Shown here: piece after piece, positions 1 to 6,694 of the stretch | How the letters are laid out: every line of letters starts with the position of its first letter | Position numbering within the stretch: position 1 is the stretch's first letter | Assembly (NCBI GenBank): GCA_009928265.1 | Contig: RFPR01000083.1 | Coordinates: 1 to 8,820, forward strand | DNA length: 8,820 nt | Source: Pseudomonadota bacterium | Lineage (GTDB): Bacteria > Verrucomicrobiota > Verrucomicrobiia > Chthoniobacterales > UBA6821 | Reading direction: 5' to 3' | Program-made: the position numbers and the translations under genes | The notes under the pieces: generated by a model | What the model was told of the DNA's origin: nothing | The model's input: the letters and a program-made list of their open reading frames with translations, nothing else | Databases searched by the model: none

Positions 1-617
1 AGGAAGGCCCCGAAGTCGGTGATGTTCTTCACCGTACCCTCGACCTTGTCTCCGGCGCTCATGGTGCCGAGGAACTGCTGACGGCGTTCGCTGCGCTCGG
101 CCTCGATGAGCTCGCGGCGGCTGAGGACGACGTTCTTGCGGTCCTCGTTGAGCTTCACGATCTTGAAATCGTAGGTGTTACCGACGAAGGAGGTGAGGTC
201 CTTCGGTGGATTGATATCGACCTGGGAAGCGGGAAGGAAGGCCTCGACGCCGACGTTGACGATGAGACCGCCCTTCACGACGGACTTCACGCGGCCCTTG
301 ATGATGCCTTCAGCCTCGAACAACTTGACGATCTTGGACCAGTTCTGGCGCTGGGAGGCCTTCTGCTTGGAAAGGATAACCATGCCCTGGTCGTTTTCGA
401 GGCGCTCGAGGAGAACCTCGACCTCGTCACCGACCTGGATTTCGTCCGGGTCGTCGAATTCGGATGCGGAAACCACACCCTCGGACTTGTAGCCGATGTC
501 GATGAGGAATTCCTTGGGGCGTTTCTCGAGGACGTGCCCTTTCACGATGCTTCCTTCACGGTAGTTTTTGACCGAGGAGGCGATGAGTTGCTGAAGATCA
601 GCGATTGATGTTGTCAT
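1..617 (-). CDS. rpsA: 30S ribosomal protein S1, N-terminal part (cut by window edge)
   Basis: S1 binds mRNA on the 30S subunit and helps load transcripts, especially structured or leader-poor ones. The reading frame is open from the ATG at 615-617 to the left edge, giving 205 codons; the C-terminal S1 repeats lie outside. Two S1/OB-fold repeats are visible at about residues 20-87 (EGSIVKGHVLEKRPKEFLID, then GYKSEGVV, ending in VILSKQKA) and 103-167 (EGIIKGRVKSVVKGGLIVNV, then GVEAFLPASQVD, ending in NVVLSRRE). A third repeat begins at about residue 188 with KVEGTVKNITDFGAF. Repeats 1 and 2 are less canonical than repeat 3, as expected for the ribosome-binding end of S1. The start is preceded only by a weak GGAAG 14 bases upstream, and no in-frame alternative ATG is seen. 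The gene is divergent from rlmN. Confidence 0.96.
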   Translation of the reverse strand, partial: MTTSIADLQQLIASSVKNYREGSIVKGHVLEKRPKEFLIDIGYKSEGVVSASEFDDPDEIQVGDEVEVLLERLENDQGMVILSKQKASQRQNWSKIVKLFEAEGIIKGRVKSVVKGGLIVNVGVEAFLPASQVDINPPKDLTSFVGNTYDFKIVKLNEDRKNVVLSRRELIEAERSERRQQFLGTMSAGDKVEGTVKNITDFGAF

Positions 618-701
618 GATGTGTTTGATGACTTCCGCAGAGAGATCGTGACCGACCTGTCCGGACGTGGCTCCTTTTAAGCGACGGCGGAAGAGCAGAA
701 A

Positions 702-729
702 ATCTTATCAATCCCTGCTTGCAGGGCAA
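702..729 (-). promoter_or_regulatory. Possible rpsA promoter (-35/-10)
   Basis: On the minus strand TTGCCC (724-729) and TAAGAT (702-707) are separated by 16 bases, each matching four of six sigma-70 consensus positions. Transcription would begin near 695 and give a leader of about 78 bases before the rpsA ATG. The leader carries an AAGGAG-like stretch (672-677) with no start codon at a usable distance, so it is not an obvious ribosome site. Boxes of this quality occur by chance, so this is a candidate only. Confidence 0.3.
713..726. repeat. Perfect 14-base palindrome between rpsA and rlmN
   Basis: CCCTGC-TT-GCAGGG is a perfect inverted repeat in the divergent rpsA/rlmN gap, 31 bases before the rlmN ATG. 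It largely fills the spacer of the putative leftward rpsA promoter and overlaps its -35 box by three bases. It could be an operator or a small hairpin in an rlmN leader. Two T-runs follow (734-738 and 743-747), but seven bases separate the stem from the first, so it is a poor match to an intrinsic terminator. Confidence 0.45.
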
Positions 730-757
730 CGCCTTTTTCTCCTTTTTAGTTAGTTTT

Positions 758-1831
758 ATGACACCCGCTTCTGAGATTCGTCCCCTGCATTTCCTCCAAA
801 AGGATGAACTGGAGGAGCGTCTTCGGGCACTGGGGCAGCCGGCTTACCGTGCAGGGCAGATTTTGGACTGGGCCTATGGTCGGGACAAGCGTGTCGAATC
901 GTGGGAGGGGATGACCAATCTCCCTGCCGCCCTTCGGTCTGCTCTTGCCGAGAGTCATCCGATTTCCTTGCCCGAGGTGGTGACTGTCAGCGGTTCCAAG
1001 GACACAACCCGCAAGCTGCTTCTCCGTCTCCGGGATGGTGAACTGATTGAGACGGTACTGATTCCAGCCTCGCCCGCCCTCTACGGTGAGGAATCGGACC
1101 GCCGTACCCTCTGCGTTTCCTCTCAGGTTGGATGCGCCTACGGCTGCAAATTCTGCGCGAGCGGCCTTGATGGATGGAAACGTCACCTTACCGCGGACGA
1201 GATCGTCGGACAGGTGCTGCTTGCTGAGAAGATCTCCGGTGAGCGGATCAATAACCTTGTCTTCATGGGGATGGGAGAGCCGATGGCGAATTACGACAAC
1301 TGGCTACGGGCCGTCTCGATCCTGAATGCCCCTTGGGGTGTCGGCCTCGGGGCTCGCAAAATGACTGTCTCTACGAGCGGCTTGGTACCCCGAATTCGCG
1401 ATCTCGCCGACCAACCGCTTCAGATCAGGTTGGCGATATCCCTGCACGGGGCTAGTGACGAGGTACGAGGGCAGATCATGCCGGTGAACAAAAAACACCC
1501 CGTCGAAGAGTTAATGGAAGCCTGCTCCTATTACTGCGAGCGCAAGAAGCAGATGATCACTTTCGAATACATTCTGATCGAGGGGGTAAATGATGCCCCC
1601 GGGGAGGCGCGCTTGCTTGCCGAACGGGCCAGGGGATTGAGGGCAAAGATTAACCTGATCCCCTACAATACGGTGGATGGATTGCCGTGGAAGCGTCCTT
1701 CCGAGGATGTTCAGGAGGAGTTTCTCTCGATCCTGCTAGGTCGAGGGATTGCCGCCACCATCAGGCGCGAAAAGGGACACGACATTGATGCAGCATGCGG
1801 GCAGTTACGCCGGAGGATGTCTGCCGGCTGA
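758..1831 (+). CDS. rlmN: Dual-specificity RNA methyltransferase RlmN (radical SAM)
   Basis: RlmN methylates C2 of A2503 in 23S rRNA and of A37 in some tRNAs, using two SAM molecules and a [4Fe-4S] cluster. From the ATG at 758 the protein has 357 residues, normal for the family. The radical SAM cluster motif CxxxCxxC is C126-C130-C133 in VGCAYGCKFCASG. The two mechanistic cysteines are present: C119 in TLCVSSQ and C347 in DIDAACGQL (the methyl-carrying cysteine, counterpart of E. coli C355). Other family signatures are GMGEPMANYDN (171-181), VSTSGLVPRI (204-213), AISLHGASD (226-234), FEYILIEGVND (269-279) and NLIPYN (299-304). An in-frame TTG at 719 would add 13 hydrophobic residues, but its codon lies inside the palindrome and the ATG fits homologues better. 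No Shine-Dalgarno sequence precedes the ATG. Confidence 0.97.
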   Translation: MTPASEIRPLHFLQKDELEERLRALGQPAYRAGQILDWAYGRDKRVESWEGMTNLPAALRSALAESHPISLPEVVTVSGSKDTTRKLLLRLRDGELIETVLIPASPALYGEESDRRTLCVSSQVGCAYGCKFCASGLDGWKRHLTADEIVGQVLLAEKISGERINNLVFMGMGEPMANYDNWLRAVSILNAPWGVGLGARKMTVSTSGLVPRIRDLADQPLQIRLAISLHGASDEVRGQIMPVNKKHPVEELMEACSYYCERKKQMITFEYILIEGVNDAPGEARLLAERARGLRAKINLIPYNTVDGLPWKRPSEDVQEEFLSILLGRGIAATIRREKGHDIDAACGQLRRRMSAG

Positions 1832-1849
1832 TTATTGCCTTGAGCCGCG

Positions 1850-1879
1850 TTGACATTTCCCGATTGCGCCGTTTGGAAT
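1850..1879 (+). promoter_or_regulatory. Possible promoter for the metallophosphatase gene
   Basis: A perfect TTGACA (1850-1855) is followed 18 bases later by TGGAAT (1874-1879), four of six matches to TATAAT. Transcription would start around 1886, only a few bases before the ATG at 1890, so the mRNA would be leaderless or nearly so. The 58-base gap after rlmN shows no convincing terminator, so readthrough from rlmN is also possible. Confidence 0.33.
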
Positions 1880-1889
1880 TTCCCATCGC

Positions 1890-2564
1890 ATGAGCCATCA
1901 CGATTCTGATTCACGCATCACCGCATCGAGGCGGACTGTCATCATCGGTGATGTGCACGGATGCATCGAGGAACTCCATAGGCTCCTCGATGAGATTGAG
2001 GTGAGTGAGAACGATGATCTCATCAGCGTGGGCGATCTCGTCCGTAAAGGGCCGGACAGTGCTTCGGTCCTTCGTTGGGCCATGCAGACCCCAAACCTGC
2101 GCTGTGTCCTTGGCAATCATGATGCACGCCTTCTGCTTCGTTGGCTTGAGGGGCAGAAGCCCGAGCGTGGTACACCGGACTGGGAGCTGCGTCGTCAATT
2201 GGGTGATTCCTACAACGATGTCATGGAATACATCCGCTCATGGCCGCTCTACATTGACTCGGGAGACTTTCTTGTGGTCCATGCCGGTCTCGATCCACGG
2301 ATCCCTGACGTTCGGCTTCAATCTCCGCAAGATCTCATGACCATCAGGATTCCGGAGGGAATGGACTCCCCCTGGTATGAATCCTACAAACAGGAGAAAC
2401 TGGTGATCTTCGGGCACTGGGCCCGGAATGAGCCGCTGATTCGTCCCAATGCGATCGGTTTGGACACGGGATGCGTCTATGGCGGAAGACTCACCGCCTT
2501 GATCCTTCCGGAGCGGCGTCTTGTCAGCATCCCCTCCGCCAAGGCTTATCAGCGCAAGGACTGA
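1890..2564 (+). CDS. PPP-family metallophosphatase (ApaH-like)
   Basis: This is a 224-residue calcineurin-like phosphoesterase of the PPP branch, which uses two metal ions to hydrolyse phosphoesters. Known members are diadenosine tetraphosphatases (ApaH) and bacterial Ser/Thr protein phosphatases (PrpA/PrpB type). All metal-binding and catalytic blocks are visible: GDVHG (D21, H23), GDLVRKGPDS (D49), GNHD (N76, H77), VVHAGLDP (H131) and VIFGHWARN (H176). The C-terminal block GLDTGCVYGGRLTAL resembles the end of ApaH, as does the GDVHGCIEEL opening. The protein is shorter than E. coli ApaH (about 280 residues), so the substrate (Ap4A or phosphoprotein) cannot be decided from sequence. No signal peptide is seen, so it should be cytoplasmic. 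ATG 1890 is the only reasonable start and lacks a Shine-Dalgarno. The MFS gene follows after 4 bases, suggesting co-transcription. Confidence 0.9.
   Translation: MSHHDSDSRITASRRTVIIGDVHGCIEELHRLLDEIEVSENDDLISVGDLVRKGPDSASVLRWAMQTPNLRCVLGNHDARLLLRWLEGQKPERGTPDWELRRQLGDSYNDVMEYIRSWPLYIDSGDFLVVHAGLDPRIPDVRLQSPQDLMTIRIPEGMDSPWYESYKQEKLVIFGHWARNEPLIRPNAIGLDTGCVYGGRLTALILPERRLVSIPSAKAYQRKD
2556..2560 (+). promoter_or_regulatory. Ribosome binding site of the MFS gene
   Basis: AAGGA ends 8 bases before the ATG at 2569 and lies inside the last codons of the phosphatase gene. It is the only well-placed Shine-Dalgarno motif in the window and favours ATG 2569 over an in-frame TTG at 2521. Confidence 0.65.
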
Positions 2565-2568
2565 CGCG

Positions 2569-3819
2569 ATGAGTGAGTTGTCATCCTCTCGGTATCCGAC
2601 GCGACTTTCGGGATTTCTCGGGGGTGTTTTTCTGACCCAGATCGTCGACAGCGCCCTTCATCTCGCCCAACCCCTTCTGCTTGCCAAGATTTCGGGGTCG
2701 ATGGGTGGGGCAGCTTTTTTCTCGGCCTTTGACACAGCGGTCCACATGGCCGGCACCTATTGGGGTGGGTGGCCAACCGATCGTTTCGGTGCCCGTCGCG
2801 TTTTGGTGACCTCCACCTTTCTCCGCGCTGTCGTACTGGCATGGATTCCTGTCATGATGATCGGAGGATTCATGAACCTCTGGCTGGCAATGGGGTGCTA
2901 CACGCTGGAGGCCCTGATCCGTGGATTTGTTGATGCCTCGGTCCACACTGTTCCCCTCGAGTTGGCGCAACATCACACTGAGGAACTGGATCGGATCAAT
3001 TCACGCTATGAGCTGACTTTTGACCTCGGTGGAGTCGCCGGCCCCCTGATGCTTGGAGGACTCATGATTTGGGGAGGGAAAGTCGCGCCTCACATTATTA
3101 TTCCCGCGGGATTCGTACTGTCGTCCGTTTTCTATTTGTTTATTCCCGAGAGGAAGGTGGGGGAAAGGACATCCTCGGGATTACACGGGCATGTCCCAAG
3201 GCATGGACATCTTCCCTCCGGCGGTTCCTGGTCTGGTATCAGGCACATCCTCACCCACCGACCCCTGCTCATTGCCTGTGCCGGGCTTATGTCATTCAGC
3301 ATCTATCCGCTGCGTAAGTTGCTCAGCGCGTTTTTCGCGAAAGCATTGCTTCAAAAGTCTAGCTTGGTTGGGCACGTCGGCGCTGCCTTTGCTTTGGGAG
3401 GTGTGGTCGGCGCGCTGATCTACTCGCGGACCAAGCACCGTGGTTCCGGATTCCTCTGGATTATGTTCGGAGCTGTCGGCACCTTCCTGTTGGCCGTCGG
3501 TTGGATGCCTGCCAATCTCTGGATCATGGTCGGGGCTGTGTTTTTGTTCGGTGTCGCCAATGTCTGCGCGAGGTTAACCCTGATCCGCAAGAGACAAGAA
3601 TTGACGCCGCTTGAACACGCGGGAGGGGTAACCTCTGCGTCCCAGTTTGGAGTGAACGCGGTCTCGGTAGTCATGAAAGCCATTGTGGGTGCTGCCTTCT
3701 CGCTGGGCTTGGGCGCGCATGGTGCCTTCGCCATTGTGGGAGCTATCCTCGGCCTGTTGGCCTTGGCTCAACTCTATCTGGCGAGATTCTTGGCCAGACA
3801 CGATATCACCAAGCTCTGA
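2569..3819 (+). CDS. Major facilitator superfamily transporter
   Basis: This 416-residue inner-membrane protein has about 12 hydrophobic helices. Approximate spans are 14-36, 46-66, 77-99, 102-123, 152-169, 175-193, 232-248, 268-286, 295-313, 317-337, 364-382 and 385-405. The MFS loop 2-3 signature is seen as GGWPTDRFGARRVLV (66-80), matching the G-x-x-x-D-R-x-G-R-R pattern. A polar cytoplasmic loop (about 194-230) separates the two six-helix halves and is unusually histidine-rich (H206, H208, H212, H214). The substrate cannot be read from sequence; drug or metabolite efflux is common among similar proteins. The first residues (MSELSSSRYP) are a short cytoplasmic tail before helix 1, and the start is supported by the AAGGA at 2556-2560. 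It follows the phosphatase by 4 bases and converges on the uridylyltransferase gene. Confidence 0.88.
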   Translation: MSELSSSRYPTRLSGFLGGVFLTQIVDSALHLAQPLLLAKISGSMGGAAFFSAFDTAVHMAGTYWGGWPTDRFGARRVLVTSTFLRAVVLAWIPVMMIGGFMNLWLAMGCYTLEALIRGFVDASVHTVPLELAQHHTEELDRINSRYELTFDLGGVAGPLMLGGLMIWGGKVAPHIIIPAGFVLSSVFYLFIPERKVGERTSSGLHGHVPRHGHLPSGGSWSGIRHILTHRPLLIACAGLMSFSIYPLRKLLSAFFAKALLQKSSLVGHVGAAFALGGVVGALIYSRTKHRGSGFLWIMFGAVGTFLLAVGWMPANLWIMVGAVFLFGVANVCARLTLIRKRQELTPLEHAGGVTSASQFGVNAVSVVMKAIVGAAFSLGLGAHGAFAIVGAILGLLALAQLYLARFLARHDITKL

Positions 3820-3835
3820 TCCGATCTCCAGGTTG

Positions 3836-5242
3836 TCAGTTCGGTGAGAGAACACTGCAGACTTTTTGGTCCGCATAGACACCGGGTCTGACCACCAAAG
3901 GATCCTTTCCGGCATTTTCAAAGGTCACATCGCCACGCAGAACAACGCCGGGTTCGATCCTTACGGGGCCACGAACCGTCAGCGAACGGCAATCGATAAG
4001 GCTAGGCGTATCGAGTTGATCAAGTTGCTCGACCAGTTTGTATTCACCGGAGAGGGAGATGTCGGGAGGGATTCCTTTTCTTGCCGAGGAGAGTGCGACT
4101 TGTCCGTCCTCTCTGATCTCATAGGCATCCGAGCGTAAGGCGAGTAGGTCGGCGGTGGTTTTTACAGGTGCGAAGCGGTTGCGCGGCACCTCGATCGCAG
4201 TGGCTCCCTCGAAGCACTCGATGGCCGCACCCATCGCTGTTTCCAATTGCAAAACGGGTGTGGATTCCTTGTCTCGCGGATCGACTGTCTTGCTGTTCCG
4301 GATCATTGGCAGCGGCAGAACCCCGCCGTTCTTATCGAGCTCCGATTTCAGGAGATCGAGCCTGATCCAGAGGTTGTTTGTATTGAAGTAGAGGTGACGG
4401 TTGGTGTCTTGGAATGACGAAAGGTCCTCTTCCGGGCACTGGGCCACCTCCCGTAGGAGCAGTCTGCCATCGGATGCCCGGACTGCGAGATGGCCGCCCT
4501 TGCTGTCGGAGAGGGTGCGCCGCGTGACTTCCATAAGGAAGGGGGCTCCGGATGACGCAAAATGGGCCAGAATCACCGGATCTAGGACGGCGCCGAGATT
4601 GTCGGAATTGGAGACGAAGGCGTAGCGGATTCCTTCGGCGAGTAACCGGTCGAGCCAACCGCTTCCCGCCATGGCGGGATAGAGATCGCCATGGCCGGGC
4701 GGGCACCACTCGAGCTCCGGGTCCGTGGGCCAGAGTGCAGGTGCCAGCGTCCGAGCATCTATCTTGGGGACCCGGTTCTGCATCAGCTCCATCTCGGCCG
4801 GATCGGCCAGACCCTCGGTACGGTATTTCGCGAGATACGCCAAGGTGTCGTCGCTTGTGCTGAAGCTGTTCATCAGCAGGAGACGCACTGGATGATCGCT
4901 CCTGCGACGGAGTTCCTGCGTTTGGCGCACGATGAGATCCAGGAAATTCAAGCCGCCGGCCACTGTCAGGAGGCTTTTTGGGCCCTGAAGGCCCATGCCT
5001 GTGCCCAAGCCACCATTGAGTTTGATCACGACGGTTTGGGCGAGCAGGGAATGATCGGTCGCATCGGTTTTCGGGAGGCCCTCCAGGGAAAGGATGTCAA
5101 CCGCGGGGGTGATCGCCGATTCGGGGATCATGCCGGTTTCGTTCCTGAGAAGGGCTTCGTAGTTCCTGCGGAATGCCTTGATGACCGCATCGCCCATTCC
5201 GGCAGCGCTCATCTTGTTCTGGAAAAGAGAGAAATCAGTCAT
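3836..5242 (-). CDS. UTP-glucose-1-phosphate uridylyltransferase, UDPGP family
   Basis: The enzyme makes UDP-glucose from UTP and glucose-1-phosphate. It belongs to the UDPGP family typical of eukaryotes and some bacteria, not to the usual bacterial GalU family. At 468 residues it matches eukaryotic UGPases. The nucleotide-binding loop is KLNGGLGTGMGLQGPKS (74-90). Further conserved blocks are CPPGHGDLYPA (180-190), FVSNSDNLGA (209-218, the metal/sugar-nucleotide aspartate), YFNTNNLWI (285-293), PVLQLETAMGAAI (329-341) and EVPRNRFAPVKTTADLL (351-367, with the catalytic lysine K361). The tail (about 415-455) shows the short hydrophobic repeat pattern of the family's left-handed beta-helix. The start is uncertain: ATG 5242 has no Shine-Dalgarno, and Met11 or Met16 are alternatives. 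It is divergent from fabG and converges on the MFS gene (16-base gap, no hairpin seen). It would supply UDP-glucose for glycogen, cell-wall polysaccharide or glycosylation. Confidence 0.93.
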   Translation of the reverse strand: MTDFSLFQNKMSAAGMGDAVIKAFRRNYEALLRNETGMIPESAITPAVDILSLEGLPKTDATDHSLLAQTVVIKLNGGLGTGMGLQGPKSLLTVAGGLNFLDLIVRQTQELRRRSDHPVRLLLMNSFSTSDDTLAYLAKYRTEGLADPAEMELMQNRVPKIDARTLAPALWPTDPELEWCPPGHGDLYPAMAGSGWLDRLLAEGIRYAFVSNSDNLGAVLDPVILAHFASSGAPFLMEVTRRTLSDSKGGHLAVRASDGRLLLREVAQCPEEDLSSFQDTNRHLYFNTNNLWIRLDLLKSELDKNGGVLPLPMIRNSKTVDPRDKESTPVLQLETAMGAAIECFEGATAIEVPRNRFAPVKTTADLLALRSDAYEIREDGQVALSSARKGIPPDISLSGEYKLVEQLDQLDTPSLIDCRSLTVRGPVRIEPGVVLRGDVTFENAGKDPLVVRPGVYADQKVCSVLSPN

Positions 5243-5331
5243 GGGAGAGGGCCGAATCCCAAGGAATGCCGTGAGAGGCCGCTTTGGTCACGCCGAAAAG
5301 TCGGGAGAATCACGTTGCCGTGAGGGATGGG

Positions 5332-5345
5332 CTTGGATACCCAAG
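5332..5345. repeat. Small inverted repeat in the divergent gap before fabG
   Basis: CTTGG-ATAC-CCAAG is a 5-base inverted repeat with a 4-base centre. It sits 34 bases before the fabG ATG in the 136-base gap shared with the uridylyltransferase gene. Its place in a divergent promoter region makes a regulator site possible, but this length arises by chance fairly often. I found no convincing -35/-10 pair for either gene here; the best rightward pair (TTGGAT 5333-5338, TACTTT 5356-5361) matches only three of six positions in each box. Confidence 0.25.
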
Positions 5346-5378
5346 AGGATCGCCCTACTTTTCAAAACACCACTAAGC

Positions 5379-6137
5379 ATGAGCACCTCCATCCACCACT
5401 TCCAAGATCAAGTAGCCATTGTCACTGGAGCCGGACGCGGCATCGGCGAGTCCATCGCACGTCATCTTGTCGAGGCCGGTGCCAAGGTCGCCGTCGTGAG
5501 CCGGAGCGAGGCGAATTCCTCCAAGGTCGCTGCCGCCCTCGAGGCGATCCGCCCCGGATCCGCGAAGGGATATGCTGTCGATGTCGCGGACTTTGACGCC
5601 GTGCAGAAAGTCGGCGAGCAGATCCTGGCAGACTTCGGTCGCACTGACATCCTTGTCAATAATGCCGGTATCACCCGGGACAATCTCCTGATGCGCATGT
5701 CCTCAGAGGAGTGGGACGCCGTGCTCGACACGAATCTTAAGGGAGCCTTCAACTTCGTCCGTGCGATCCTCCGCACGATGATCAAGCAGCGTTCCGGCCG
5801 CATCATCAATATCAGCTCGGTCAGCGGTCTCATGGGACTTGCCGGCCAGACCAACTACGCCGCCAGCAAGGCCGGCATGATCGGTCTCACCAAAGCACTC
5901 GCCAAGGAGGTCGCCAGCCGCGGTATCACGGTCAACGTGGTGGCTCCTGGATTCATCGAGACCGACATGACTGCCGTTCTCAACGAGGAAATCCGCAAGG
6001 GAGCTCTCTCCCAGATTCCGCTCTCCCGCTTCGGCCAGCCCGAGGAAATCGCCGGAGCCGTTGCCTTCCTCTGCGGTCCCTCCGCCGGATACATTACAGG
6101 CCAGGTCCTCGCAGTTGACGGTGGAATGGCGATGTGA
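5379..6137 (+). CDS. fabG: 3-oxoacyl-[acyl-carrier-protein] reductase FabG
   Basis: FabG reduces 3-oxoacyl-ACP to 3-hydroxyacyl-ACP with NADPH in each cycle of type II fatty acid synthesis in the cytoplasm. This 252-residue classical short-chain dehydrogenase is close to the usual FabG length (about 245). The cofactor glycine motif is TGAGRGIG (16-23), and NNAG is at 94-97. The catalytic tetrad is N119, S147, Y160 and K164 (YAASK). The FabG-typical blocks NAGITRDNLLMRM (95-107), VAPGFIETDMT (188-198) and the C-terminal GYITGQVLAVDGGMAM (237-252) support FabG over a generic dehydrogenase. The frame is open upstream to 5178, but the eight residues before DQVAIVTGAG from ATG 5379 are the normal length and earlier codons would overlap the neighbour. 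There is no Shine-Dalgarno. Unlike many fabG genes, it has no fabD, acpP or fabF beside it here; the nearest downstream gene is sixA after 67 bases. Confidence 0.95.
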   Translation: MSTSIHHFQDQVAIVTGAGRGIGESIARHLVEAGAKVAVVSRSEANSSKVAAALEAIRPGSAKGYAVDVADFDAVQKVGEQILADFGRTDILVNNAGITRDNLLMRMSSEEWDAVLDTNLKGAFNFVRAILRTMIKQRSGRIINISSVSGLMGLAGQTNYAASKAGMIGLTKALAKEVASRGITVNVVAPGFIETDMTAVLNEEIRKGALSQIPLSRFGQPEEIAGAVAFLCGPSAGYITGQVLAVDGGMAM

Positions 6138-6144
6138 GGGGACG

Positions 6145-6169
6145 GGGCCGAATGGCCCATGATTCTTTT
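6145..6169 (+). terminator. Possible weak terminator after fabG
   Basis: GGGCC-GAAT-GGCCC (6145-6158) forms a perfect 5-base GC stem with a 4-base loop, 8 bases after the fabG stop. The following TTCTTTT (6163-6169) is an interrupted T-tract four bases past the stem. The short stem and the gap make this a weak or partial terminator, and some readthrough into sixA is likely. Confidence 0.35.
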
Positions 6170-6204
6170 CAGGTTTCATCCTTTATCCCTCATCCTTTTC
6201 CGTC

Positions 6205-6675
6205 GTGCTTCTCTACCTCCTTCGCCATGCCGAGGCGGAGCCTCATTGCGATGATGATTTCTCACGCCGCTTGACCGAGATGGGATACAAACAGGCCCGT
6301 CAGGTGGGCTGCATCATGAAGGAGCAGTGCCTGAGGCCCGATCTCATCCTCTCCAGTCCAGTTATTCGAGCACGTGATACGGCTGGAATCGTTGCCAAGT
6401 TTTTGGGAAAAATTGATGTCACCCAAGTGCCTTGGGCCGCCTGTGGCATGAATCCCGATAGGGCGCTTGATGAGCTTGCTTCCTACAGCAAGTTCAAGAG
6501 TATTCTGCTTGTCGGTCATGAGCCTGATTTCAGCACTCTGATCGCCTCATTGATTGGTCTACTGCGGAGTCCCTCCATTCAAGTGGGAAAGGCTTCCTTG
6601 ATCGGCATTAACCTTCCCCGTCTTCAGGTTGGATCGGGAATTCTTGAGTTTGTCCTGCCTGTGAAGTTTCTCTGA
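6205..6675 (+). CDS. sixA: SixA-type histidine phosphatase
   Basis: This 156-residue member of the histidine phosphatase (phosphoglycerate mutase-like) superfamily forms a phosphohistidine intermediate. E. coli SixA removes phosphate from histidine phosphocarrier domains of the nitrogen phosphotransferase system. Here the catalytic block is LLRHAEAE with R7 and H8. SSPVIRARDTA supplies R55, and the second catalytic histidine H105 is in LLVGHEPDFS. Length and motif order fit SixA, not the larger mutases. The start is GTG at 6205, which places the catalytic RHA at residues 7-9 as in E. coli SixA. The leader before it is strongly pyrimidine-rich with no Shine-Dalgarno. The substrate here is inferred; no kinase or phosphotransfer protein lies beside it. 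The glycogen synthase gene follows after 19 bases. Confidence 0.87.
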   Translation: MLLYLLRHAEAEPHCDDDFSRRLTEMGYKQARQVGCIMKEQCLRPDLILSSPVIRARDTAGIVAKFLGKIDVTQVPWAACGMNPDRALDELASYSKFKSILLVGHEPDFSTLIASLIGLLRSPSIQVGKASLIGINLPRLQVGSGILEFVLPVKFL

Positions 6676-6694
6676 AAAATAATCCTTAGACCTG

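Noticed and set aside
713..747. Hairpin plus T-runs before rlmN as an intrinsic terminator
   Set aside because: The stem has only a 2- to 4-base loop and the T-runs start seven bases later and are interrupted. No rightward gene ends just upstream that would need it.
4691..5323. Open frame of 210 codons antisense to the uridylyltransferase
   Set aside because: The opposite strand carries all UDPGP motifs; this frame shows no family pattern and crosses the divergent promoter gap.
5178..5378. 67-residue N-terminal extension of FabG
   Set aside because: The frame is open upstream by chance. The extension overlaps the uridylyltransferase start and has no family counterpart; ATG 5379 gives a normal FabG.
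5248..6153. Repeated 9-mer GGGCCGAAT before the uridylyltransferase and after fabG
   Set aside because: Two copies of a 9-base GC-rich word in different contexts are compatible with chance; the flanks do not match.
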